Shown: positions 1 through 5,178 of the stretch, piece after piece
Layout: the number at the start of each line of letters is the position of its first letter
How positions within the stretch are numbered: the stretch's first letter is position 1
From: Deltaproteobacteria bacterium
GTDB lineage: Bacteria > Desulfobacterota > DSM-4660 > Desulfatiglandales > B25-G16
Direction: 5' to 3'
DNA: 9,143 nt
NCBI GenBank assembly: GCA_020355145.1
Contig: CP070660.1
Location: 618,180 to 627,322 of the forward strand
Translations under genes and position numbers: made by a program
Notes under the pieces: model-generated
Told to the model about the DNA's origin: nothing
The model's input: only the letters and a program-made list of their open reading frames with translations
The model's database searches: none

Positions 1-552
1 ATCTTCCCCCTGAAGAGAGGGGAGGGATTTGTCTTTGATGAGGCATTGGCTGGGATGAATGTGCCTAGGAATTTTGTCCCAGCTGTTGAGAAGGGATTAG
101 TAGAGGCTATGAGGAGTGGAGTCTTGGCAGGATATCCGGTTGTAGATATAAAGGTGCGGTTTTTTGATGGAAAATCCCATGAGGTTGATTCCTCTGAAAT
201 GGCCTTTAAGATTGCAGCTTCCATGTGTTTTAAAAAGGCTGTCCAAGAGGCAACACCTATTCTTCTTGAGCCGATTATGAACATAGAGATAACCGTTCCG
301 GAAGATGTTATGGGAGATGTAATAGGTGATCTGAACGGTAGGAGGGGAAGGGTTTTAGGCATGGATAGCCAAGGGAAACACCAGATTATAAAGGCTGAGG
401 TACCCATGGCTGAGGTTTTGAGGTATTCACTTGATCTGACATCAATGACAGGTGGCAGGGGCAGTTTCCAGATGAAAAAGTCCCGTTATGAAGAGGTTCC
501 AGCCCAACTGGCAGAGAAGATAATAGCTGTTTCTAAGGAAGAGGGAAAATAG
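1..552 (+). CDS. Elongation factor G-like GTPase, C-terminal part (5' end outside window)
   Basis: The reading frame is open from the first base, so this is the last 183 residues of a longer protein. It matches domains IV and V of EF-G, the ribosomal translocase of the cytosol. Seen: the domain IV signature PRNFVPAVEKGLVEAM (about residues 22-37), then GYPVVDIKVRFFDG (44-57). Domain V begins near LLEPIMNIEITVPEDVMGDV, with GDLNGRRGRVLGM (about 110-122), and ends with the YSLDLTSMTGGRGSF and YEEVP motifs typical of the EF-G C-terminus. The GTPase domain is not in the window, so its integrity cannot be judged. The tail reads FQMKKSRYEEVP rather than the canonical TMEFSHYEEVP. That is more like the EF-G-like (EF-G2) branch than the main fusA product, so the paralog assignment is tentative. 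The stop is TAG at 550-552. A palindromic element starts only 10 bases downstream. Confidence 0.9.
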   Translation: MFPLKRGEGFVFDEALAGMNVPRNFVPAVEKGLVEAMRSGVLAGYPVVDIKVRFFDGKSHEVDSSEMAFKIAASMCFKKAVQEATPILLEPIMNIEITVPEDVMGDVIGDLNGRRGRVLGMDSQGKHQIIKAEVPMAEVLRYSLDLTSMTGGRGSFQMKKSRYEEVPAQLAEKIIAVSKEEGK

Positions 553-561
553 AGACGGTTT

Positions 562-729
562 GAGACCCTTGCATAACTTTACAATTTTTGTCAGTTGGAG
601 GCCAGGAGGGTTTCATTTTGAAGCGGCCCACTGAGCGATATAAGGGCCACAAAAAGAAACCCTCTTGGCCACAGGATTTAAAAGATTGAAACCAACATTT
701 TGTTAGAATTTGGGTTCTGCAAAGATCTC
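562..729. mobile_element. MITE-like element with terminal inverted repeats and a long internal palindrome
   Basis: The gap between the EF-G-like gene and mogA is nearly filled by one symmetrical structure. Its ends are inverted repeats: GAGACCCTTGCATAAC at 562-577 and GTTCTGCAAAGATCTC at 714-729, which match at 13 of 16 positions. Inside lies a 71-nt imperfect palindrome at 600-670. There is no transposase or credible ORF within it. This is the architecture of a miniature non-autonomous transposon. A short GTTT occurs just outside both ends (558-561 and 731-734) and could be a target duplication, but the boundary is off by one base on the right, so this is weak. A 13-base word from the right end, AGATCTTTGCAGA in reverse, recurs at 6204-6216. 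The parent transposon family is unknown to me. Confidence 0.55.
600..670 (+). repeat. 71-nt imperfect palindrome (hairpin) inside the MITE-like element
   Basis: GGCCAGGAGGGTTTC (600-614) pairs with GAAACCCTCTTGGCC (656-670) over 15 positions, 14 Watson-Crick and one G-U on the plus strand. After one mismatch the pairing continues through TTTTG/CAAAA, and GGCCC (625-629) pairs with GGGCC (644-648). There is no T-run after it, so it does not look like a classical terminator. In RNA it could attenuate or protect transcripts passing from the EF-G-like gene into mogA. Confidence 0.75.
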
Positions 730-738
730 CGTTTATCA

Positions 739-1230
739 ATGATAAGGGCAGGAGTTTTGACTATTAGTGATAAAGGATTTAGGGGACAGAGAAAGGACAA
801 ATCTGGCCCCTTAATTGCTGAGATATTGACCAAGTCTGGTTACAGGGTTGAGAAACAGGATATTGTCCCTGATGACACAGAGAGGATTGTGGACTGTTTA
901 ATAGAGTGGGTTGATAAAGATGGTCTCAGGTTGATTGCGACAACAGGTGGCACCGGAGTGAGCCCAACTGATATAACCCCTGAGGCTATGCTCAAGATAA
1001 CCAAATATCAGATACCAGGTATGGCCGAGGCAATGAGGGCTGCAAGTCTAAAAAAGACTCCCCATGCCATGCTTTCCCGGGCAATGGTTGGGGTAAGGGG
1101 ATGCAGCCTGATTGTAAATTTACCGGGCAGCCCTGATGGTGCAAGGGAAAATCTGGCCGTTATCTTGCCAGCTCTAAATCACGCGCTGGCCAAAATTGCC
1201 GGTGATAGGAGCGATTGCTATTCAAAATAG
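739..1230 (+). CDS. mogA: MogA/MoaB-family molybdopterin adenylyltransferase
   Basis: This 163-residue cytoplasmic enzyme belongs to the MogA/MoaB family, which adenylates molybdopterin with ATP before molybdenum insertion. Seen: N-terminal VLTISDKG (6-13), the MPT-binding loop TTGGTGVSPTDITPEA (68-83), and NLPGSPDGARENL (127-139). Asp45 in the VPDD segment and Asp78 align with the two functionally important aspartates of E. coli MogA (D49 and D82). Length fits the family. I chose ATG 739 because MIRAGVLTISDKG is where family members start. A TTG at 700 would add 13 residues encoded by the right end of the MITE-like element. Neither start has a convincing Shine-Dalgarno sequence. The gene converges with a lipoprotein gene, leaving only 16 bases between the stops. 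A MoaB-type name is equally possible, since the two subfamilies are hard to separate by eye. Confidence 0.88.
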   Translation: MIRAGVLTISDKGFRGQRKDKSGPLIAEILTKSGYRVEKQDIVPDDTERIVDCLIEWVDKDGLRLIATTGGTGVSPTDITPEAMLKITKYQIPGMAEAMRAASLKKTPHAMLSRAMVGVRGCSLIVNLPGSPDGARENLAVILPALNHALAKIAGDRSDCYSK

Positions 1231-1246
1231 GGGAGAAGCAAAACAA

Positions 1247-1732
1247 CTATGATCGGTTACGAGTACCTTTAAAGCTGGGTGTAACGAGGATCTCTACATC
1301 TGCAGAAAGGGTCTTGCTGGTTATGGTTATAATACAAAATCGGTTTTCTTTCAAAAAAAACATTACATTCTTCGGCGATTTGAAGGAGCTCAGGAAACGC
1401 CAGCCATCCTCAGGCATTTTTTCGGTAAAATAGTTCATGAGAGAATCTGATTCCATCTTTCCAGAGAAGGTAAGAAATCCAATTGAGAATTCGGTTGTTT
1501 GAAAGACAAAGGATTTTTCCCTCTTGATCTTCAGTTCCCTTGGAACAGGCACATCCTTAAAATCATAATAAAGGGCTATTTGTGTTTCCCCAGCCTCTTC
1601 TATTAGTTGGGATTCTCCTTGGGGGACTACCCTTTTGGATAGGGTTTCTGTGACACATGCAGTTAGAGATAAAGAGATAAGTACGGTTAGAGTGATTTGC
1701 ATCAAGATCCTATCCCATTTTACCTCACTCAT
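1247..1732 (-). CDS. Small lipoprotein of unknown function
   Basis: This 161-residue protein begins with a short charged stretch, a hydrophobic segment (about residues 11-24) and a lipobox LTAC with the lipidated cysteine at residue 26. It should therefore be exported and lipid-anchored. The mature part contains DVPVPRELKIKREKSF (about 60-75), an alternating hydrophobic stretch, and a MNYFTEKMPEDGWRFLSSF segment (about 99-117) near a final beta-like ITI region. This pattern of a 'vPvP-L' entry, a helix with 'M-DGW' and a last strand resembles small lipoproteins common in deltaproteobacteria, but I cannot name the family with certainty. The start ATG at 1732 has a GAAGGGGG ribosome-binding site about 8 bases upstream; Met11 is a possible but less well supported start. 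It has no obvious partner: its 3' end faces mogA and its 5' end faces a long non-coding stretch. Confidence 0.82.
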   Translation of the reverse strand: MSEVKWDRILMQITLTVLISLSLTACVTETLSKRVVPQGESQLIEEAGETQIALYYDFKDVPVPRELKIKREKSFVFQTTEFSIGFLTFSGKMESDSLMNYFTEKMPEDGWRFLSSFKSPKNVMFFLKENRFCIITITSKTLSADVEILVTPSFKGTRNRS

Positions 1733-1847
1733 CCTAATACCCCCTTCATTTTTTAATTCCTATAACATATAGCTAATGGGAAATCTATCAGATTTTTCAC
1801 CTTTCGGCTTTCCTTATCTAAGTAAAGATCTGGGTGGTAATTTCTTC

Positions 1848-1876
1848 TTGACTCAAGATATCCCCATGCCTATACT
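1848..1876 (+). promoter_or_regulatory. Sigma-70-type promoter facing the 1.9-2.3 kb non-coding region
   Basis: TTGACT (1848-1853), a 17-base spacer, then TATACT (1871-1876): five of six consensus bases in each box and ideal spacing. Transcription would start near 1883 and run through the 8-bp repeats towards the terminator at 2297-2319. No conventional gene lies downstream on this strand before moaC, which is antisense. Confidence 0.5.
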
Positions 1877-1955
1877 TCCACGGACCTCAGGGGAGAGATT
1901 AAAATTTTGCCCCGGAATTCTGGCACCATCACCTTGGAAAGGTCTCGGCCAGGGA

Positions 1956-1979
1956 GTATTGGAGAATTGGAATGTTGGA
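1956..1979 (+). repeat. 8-bp tandem repeat block, GTATTGGA type (3 units)
   Basis: Three successive 8-mers in register: GTATTGGA (1956-1963), GAATTGGA (1964-1971) and ATGTTGGA (1972-1979). They are the approximate reverse complement of the TCCAYTAY units at 2019-2066, so the two blocks form an inverted pair that could fold into a long hairpin. The block is not protein coding as far as I can see; ORFs across it owe their openness to the period. Confidence 0.65.
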
Positions 1980-2018
1980 AAAGGCTTGAAATCCCGGGAG
2001 TCTTCTTTGTTAAGCTTT

Positions 2019-2066
2019 TCCATTACCCCAGAACTCCACTATTCCACTACTCCATTACTCCAGAAA
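2019..2066 (+). repeat. 8-bp tandem repeat block, TCCAYTAY type (6 units)
   Basis: Six consecutive 8-mers in exact register: TCCATTAC, CCCAGAAC, TCCACTAT, TCCACTAC, TCCATTAC, TCCAGAAA. Four of six fit TCCAYTAY and the other two are degenerate copies. The orientation is opposite to the block at 1956-1979. Spurious ORFs with repeated serine, proline and tyrosine run through it and should not be annotated as genes. Confidence 0.7.
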
Positions 2067-2182
2067 ACTGTCGAATTGCCCATAGGCACGCGCCTCTGGG
2101 GGTAAATTTCAAGGCTACGTCCTCTGGGCGTGGATTCTTTACATTTTTAGCAGGGGTTGTCGGCTCTGTTATATGTTAATCT

Positions 2183-2308
2183 ATGAAGATCCTACATATC
2201 TGGTGGCTGTTTCTGCTGGTACTGTTTTATCTGGGGCTAATACCTACATTGGAAATGCAGCAAATTTTGTGGTCAGGTCCATTATATTCTTTTAATATCA
2301 GGTTCTAG
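2183..2308 (+). CDS. Possible 41-residue single-pass membrane peptide
   Basis: The ATG at 2183 opens a 41-codon frame that begins MKILHIWWLFLLVLFYLGL, a strongly hydrophobic stretch able to span a membrane, followed by a polar tail ending FNIRF. The frame starts right after an in-frame TAA (2177-2179), so it cannot be the end of a longer gene without a frameshift. Against it: there is no clear ribosome-binding site. For it: it lies downstream of a good promoter at 1848-1876, and its stop sits in the loop of an intrinsic terminator. Its TAG overlaps the moaC TAG on the other strand through the shared CTAG at 2305-2308. I do not recognise a family. It could be a chance ORF. Confidence 0.3.
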   Translation: MKILHIWWLFLLVLFYLGLIPTLEMQQILWSGPLYSFNIRF

Positions 2309-2319
2309 CCTGATTTTTT
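2297..2319 (+). terminator. Intrinsic terminator on the plus strand
   Basis: ATCAGG (2297-2302) pairs with CCTGAT (2309-2314) around the loop TTCTAG, followed by a T-run ending at 2319. The T-run follows the hairpin only on the plus strand, so it would stop transcripts coming from the 1848-1876 promoter before they run antisense into moaC. On the minus strand the same hairpin lacks a good U-tract. Confidence 0.6.
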
Positions 2320-2742
2320 GACCTTTTTGAGGACCCTGATATCGGAGATCCGAGTTGAGGGATATTGTCCGTTTTTATCCTTCTCAATATATTTAACCAT
2401 ATCCCAGATGGTGGTAAGGGCGATTGAGGTACCTATTAGTGCCTCCATTTCTACTCCAGTCATGGCCTCAGCCTTTACCAGACAGTTGGCCTCAATAAAA
2501 TCTTTGCCAATAGAGAAATTCACACCAACTGTATTTAATGGTATCTGATGACAATGGGGAATCAAGAGATATGTCTCTTTGGCTGCTTTCATGGCTGCTA
2601 TTTCAGCAACCAACAGGGGGTCTCCCTTTTTAATCTGATTTTCTCTTATCTTTTTAATTGTCTCCGGTGACAGGGTTATTCGCCCTGAAGCCAGTGCCTC
2701 TCTTAAAACAACCTTCTTTCCGGTAATATCAATCATACCCAT
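2305..2742 (-). CDS. moaC: Cyclic pyranopterin monophosphate synthase MoaC
   Basis: This 145-residue cytoplasmic enzyme converts the cyclic GTP product of MoaA into cyclic pyranopterin monophosphate in molybdenum cofactor synthesis. Seen: N-terminal MIDITGK, KKGD with Lys39 (E. coli Lys51), IPHCHQIPL with His65 (E. coli His77), GVEMEAL with Glu98 and Glu100, and TIWDMVKYIEKD with Asp114 and Lys117 (E. coli Asp128 and Lys131). All catalytic positions I know are kept. The usual CHP triplet is CHQ here, a minor oddity. The protein is slightly shorter than E. coli MoaC because the N-terminus lacks about 13 residues; its tail VKKVKKSG also departs from the usual KSGG ending. ATG 2742 and ATG 2736 are both plausible starts, with no strong Shine-Dalgarno at either. 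The DUF1178 gene lies 117 bases upstream on the same strand and may be co-transcribed. mogA is nearby but in the opposite orientation. Confidence 0.92.
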   Translation of the reverse strand: MGMIDITGKKVVLREALASGRITLSPETIKKIRENQIKKGDPLLVAEIAAMKAAKETYLLIPHCHQIPLNTVGVNFSIGKDFIEANCLVKAEAMTGVEMEALIGTSIALTTIWDMVKYIEKDKNGQYPSTRISDIRVLKKVKKSG

Positions 2743-2859
2743 AGGAATAGAAGTGCCTAAAGTTAAGGGAGTAAATCATTCAACCTTAGCTCATTTTTCC
2801 ATTTATGCACTTATAACTTTTTTTCCAGGAAGATAAATGGCTTTGGTGAACGGGAAAGA

Positions 2860-3279
2860 TCAGTTATCACCATCTTTAGACTTAACAGAAGGGACCTTGA
2901 AGAATTTAATCCCCTCCCCTTTCAGGATTTCCTCCTCTTCAACTGTAGCAGATCCCCTTATGTTTCTCTTTCTTGCTACACCATAATGCATTTTCAGGGC
3001 CTCTTTTGCAAAGGCTGTTCCCACATCATCGAAATTATTTTTTATATACTCCATTACACCCATGGCGAGTTTTTTATAATCGGGCTTGACCTCCTTTGGC
3101 CTCTCCCCTGCCTGGCTATTCTTGATAGCTACTGGAGAAAGTACCCTGGTTATATGTGTGCCCTTACAAAAGGGGCATGCAATCATTCCCTTGGAATTCT
3201 GCTGGTTAAATGACTCAAGGTCTTTGAACCAGCCTTCAAAGTTATGCTCATTAGAACACCTTAAGTCAAATGCAATCAT
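2860..3279 (-). CDS. DUF1178 family zinc-ribbon-like protein
   Basis: This 139-residue protein of unknown role matches DUF1178. Seen: the start MIAFDLRCSNEHNFEGWF (residues 1-18), a CPFC pair at Cys35-Cys38 that with Cys8 and His12 could bind zinc, and TRVLSP. The typical C-terminal half runs NNFDDVGTAFAKEALKMHYG (81-100), IRGSATVEEEE and EGIKFFKVP. The region between residues 50 and 70 is a polar linker. ATG 3279 is well supported by GGTGA a few bases upstream and by the conserved N-terminus. A near-consensus promoter lies at 3398-3426, giving a leader of about 110 bases with a hairpin at 3333-3365. moaC follows downstream on the same strand. In proteobacteria this family is usually small, soluble and uncharacterised; I do not infer a function. 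Confidence 0.9.
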   Translation of the reverse strand: MIAFDLRCSNEHNFEGWFKDLESFNQQNSKGMIACPFCKGTHITRVLSPVAIKNSQAGERPKEVKPDYKKLAMGVMEYIKNNFDDVGTAFAKEALKMHYGVARKRNIRGSATVEEEEILKGEGIKFFKVPSVKSKDGDN

Positions 3280-3332
3280 TGTGTCACCAATTAAGAGTTT
3301 CTTCTTATCATTCCGTAGATGGCATCATGGGG

Positions 3333-3365
3333 TTAAAGGATATGGACCTGGGCATTGTCCTTTAA
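3333..3365 (-). other. Hairpin in the leader of the DUF1178 gene
   Basis: TTAAAGGA (3333-3340) and TCCTTTAA (3358-3365) form a perfect 8-bp inverted repeat, with an inner GGAC/GTCC pairing. It lies between the predicted transcription start and the coding region of the DUF1178 gene. It could be a leader structure or an operator; there is no evidence to decide. Confidence 0.45.
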
Positions 3366-3397
3366 TTGGGTAAAAAGACCTTTCAATACTCAAATAA

Positions 3398-3426
3398 ATC
3401 ATATCATGCTTATAACTACCTGTCAA
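3398..3426 (-). promoter_or_regulatory. Sigma-70-type promoter of the DUF1178 (and possibly moaC) transcript
   Basis: On the minus strand, TTGACA (3426-3421), a 17-base spacer and TATGAT (3403-3398): a perfect -35 box, five of six in the -10 box and ideal spacing. It is about 120 bases upstream of the DUF1178 start codon and divergent from the aldolase promoter. Confidence 0.65.
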
Positions 3427-3463
3427 TAATACGAGAGGCCTTTTTGCTGCAAGGGCTTTTTCC

Positions 3464-3493
3464 TTGACACGCAAGCGCCTCTATCCTTATACT
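3464..3493 (+). promoter_or_regulatory. Sigma-70-type promoter of the threonine aldolase gene
   Basis: TTGACA (3464-3469), an 18-base spacer and TATACT (3488-3493). A start near 3500 gives a leader of about 60 bases before the ATG at 3562. The gene thus carries its own promoter. Confidence 0.6.
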
Positions 3494-3561
3494 GCTCTCG
3501 CCCAAAAGGGAGGTGCCCAGCTCATGCAAATGGTTTACTAGCGCTAGAGGAGACAAAAGGC

Positions 3562-4602
3562 ATGCGGATTGTGGATCTACGATCTGACACCATCACTCGA
3601 CCGACTCCCGCCATGCGTCGAGCTATGGCTGACGCGGAAGTTGGAGACGATGTCTTTGGCGAGGACCCAACTGTGAACCGATTGGAGGAAATGGCCGCAG
3701 AACGCCTGGGTAAAGAAGCGGCCTTATTTGTTGCGAGCGGTACAATGGGCAACCTTGTCAGCCTGCTGGTACATTGCGGTCGAGGTGAGGAATTTATCCT
3801 GGGCGATCAATCCCATACCTTCATCTACGAGCAGGGCGGATCTTCCGGACTGGGCGGCATTCATCCCAGGACAGTGCCCAATCAACCCGATGGCACAGTA
3901 GATCTCCATAACATCGAAGCCGCTATTCGACCAGACAATATTCACTTCCCCCGAACGCGGCTAATCGCGCTGGAGAACACACACACCCGCTGCAATGGCA
4001 GCCCTCTTGATGCCAATTACATGCATGCCGTGGGAGAAATAGCATGCCGTTACGAGATAAAGGTGCATGTAGACGGCGCTCGGCTTTTGAATGCCGCTAT
4101 TGCTCTGGGAGTAGAGCCACGCGATCTGGTTGCTGACGCTGATTCAGTTACCTTTTGTCTAAGCAAGGGTTTGGGTGCACCGGTAGGTTCTGTGGTGTGT
4201 GGATCTCGTGATTTCATCACCAAAGCACGACGGGTTCGTAAGGTGCTAGGGGGTGGCATGCGACAGATGGGCGTACTGGCGGCTAGCGGGATTGTGGCAC
4301 TCACAGAGATGCCTGACCGCCTGGCGGATGATCACGCCAATGCCAGGAAGTTGGCAGAAGGTCTGGCTGATATTGATGGCCTGTCTATCGATCCCGAGCG
4401 CGTGAAGACCAACATTGTATACTTCGAGGTTACGCGTAGTGACATGACCTCAAAGTTACTGCCAGAGCAGCTCAGCAGCGAAGGTGTGAGACTGTTATCC
4501 ACTGGGCCGAACCAGCTGAGAGCCGTCACCAACTATCATGTAACATCGGATGATATTGAATACGCTTTAGGCGCGTTCTGCAAGGTTTTGAGGAATATAT
4601 AG
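3562..4602 (+). CDS. ltaE: Low-specificity L-threonine aldolase (PLP-dependent)
   Basis: This 346-residue cytoplasmic enzyme should cleave threonine or allo-threonine to glycine and acetaldehyde. It has the fold type I PLP architecture. Seen: N-terminal VDLRSDT (4-10), GDDVFGEDPTVNRLE (28-42), the SGTMGN phosphate-binding loop (59-64), His85 which stacks on the cofactor ring, HVDGARLLNA (169-178) with Asp171 binding the pyridine nitrogen and Arg174, and the Schiff-base lysine Lys202 in CLSKGLGAPVGS. GGMRQMG (231-237) and LRAVTNYHVT (319-328, Arg320) complete the family pattern. Length is normal. The start ATG 3562 has AGGAG nine bases upstream. The gene is visibly richer in GC than its neighbours and uses more C- and G-ending codons, which suggests it was acquired or moved here separately. 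It stands alone, with its own promoter, and no glycine or serine pathway gene is nearby. Confidence 0.93.
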   Translation: MRIVDLRSDTITRPTPAMRRAMADAEVGDDVFGEDPTVNRLEEMAAERLGKEAALFVASGTMGNLVSLLVHCGRGEEFILGDQSHTFIYEQGGSSGLGGIHPRTVPNQPDGTVDLHNIEAAIRPDNIHFPRTRLIALENTHTRCNGSPLDANYMHAVGEIACRYEIKVHVDGARLLNAAIALGVEPRDLVADADSVTFCLSKGLGAPVGSVVCGSRDFITKARRVRKVLGGGMRQMGVLAASGIVALTEMPDRLADDHANARKLAEGLADIDGLSIDPERVKTNIVYFEVTRSDMTSKLLPEQLSSEGVRLLSTGPNQLRAVTNYHVTSDDIEYALGAFCKVLRNI

Positions 4603-4667
4603 GGTCTTCATCCATAACTCCTTCCACTTCCCTCTAATAACCGGGCAAGACTAACAGTCTCTCCGTA

Positions 4668-4691
4668 TCCTTCAATGGCTTTCTGGAAGGA
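4668..4691 (+). other. Hairpin downstream of the threonine aldolase gene
   Basis: TCCTTC (4668-4673) and GAAGGA (4686-4691) are perfect inverted repeats around a 12-nt loop. A smaller hairpin, AGACT-AAC-AGTCT, lies just before it. There is no T-run, so it is at best a weak terminator or RNA-protecting structure for the aldolase transcript. Confidence 0.3.
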
Positions 4692-4771
4692 CTGCGAAAA
4701 AATACTATGATAGTCACTTGAGAGTCAATTCCCAGAGACCAGAATAAGGTCCTCGAGTTTCCTCACTTTTT

Positions 4772-4946
4772 AGAGGAATCCATTGTTCTTGAGCGAAAAT
4801 TGGCTGGGAGCAGTGGGGTACCCATCGAGGTGTGCAGGAAGGGGAAGGCCCCGCCTATAGAGCGGGGAAAGGGCAAGTATTCCCCACCTGCGAACCCGAT
4901 AGGGTCACTGTGGAAGCCATGAAGCGAAGGAACAGTGGATTCCACT
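4772..4946 (+). ncRNA. Candidate 175-nt structured RNA, one long rod (class unknown; 6S-like shape)
   Basis: The plus strand folds into a single fully nested rod with about 53 base pairs. Stems, outside in: 4772-4790/4928-4946 (16 Watson-Crick, 2 G-U, 1 mismatch); TGGCT 4801-4805/AGCCA 4915-4919; CAGTG 4811-4815/CACTG 4906-4910; ACCCATCG 4820-4827/CGATAGGGT 4897-4905 with one bulged A; GCAGG 4834-4838/CCTGC 4887-4891; GGGGAA 4841-4846/TTCCCC 4880-4885; and the CCCCGC/GCGGGG tip at 4849-4867. The outer G-U pairs exist only on the plus strand (they would be A-C on the other), which fixes the likely strand. The internal loop 4791-4800/4920-4927 is purine-rich with AGCGA on both sides. Length and rod shape recall 6S RNA, but I do not see its conserved sequence well enough to call it. 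A weak promoter (TTGAGA 4718, CAGAAT 4740) lies upstream. A 60-codon antisense ORF across it is a shadow. Confidence 0.6.
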
Positions 4947-5178
4947 TAGAAGATGTGAATGTATAAAGTAGATCAATAGGTTCGTTAGGACTTATCAAAA
5001 TTTTTGAGGAAACTTTAGGTTTAAAAGGGGTAAATCTTTCGTGTATGTTGCACAGCGTGAAAGGTTATTATCTCCTTCAATAATCCTTAAGACCCCCTAG
5101 CATAGGAGGCAGGAAAAAGTGGGGGAGAGTGAGTGCTTGAGACAGGTGAAGATTACGAGAACCTGAGCCGAAAAAGGA
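4947..5178. other. Non-coding gap with small hairpins between the RNA candidate and the PilZ gene
   Basis: No credible gene. A bulged hairpin is visible at 5061-5088 (AAGG-TTATT paired with AATAA-T-CCTT). A short CCTA-GCA-TAGG stem lies around 5096-5106. CAGGT pairs with ACCTG around 5140-5165, near the 3' end of the PilZ transcript on the minus strand. None is followed by a proper T-run. Confidence 0.35.

Noticed and set aside
1215..1433. 72-codon plus-strand ORF after mogA
   Set aside because: It overlaps the lipoprotein gene antisense and lacks coding features.
2083..2134. Imperfect direct repeat around CCTCTGGGGG and CCTCTGGGCG as a possible att or regulatory site
   Set aside because: The two copies need gaps to align and nothing such as an integrase gene supports an attachment site.
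1776..2179. Two overlapping plus-strand ORFs of 109 and 90 codons
   Set aside because: They run through the 8-bp repeat blocks, have repetitive Ser/Pro/Tyr composition, no ribosome-binding site and no family motif.
4763..4945. 60-codon minus-strand ORF, and a plus-strand frame open from about 4722 to 4922
   Set aside because: Both coincide with the rod-like RNA candidate; the codon content follows the G- and C-runs of the stems, and neither has a convincing start.
4831..4946. Group II intron fragment, suggested by GTGTG near 4831
   Set aside because: No recognisable domain V or VI, no reverse transcriptase, and the nested rod fold is unlike a group II intron.
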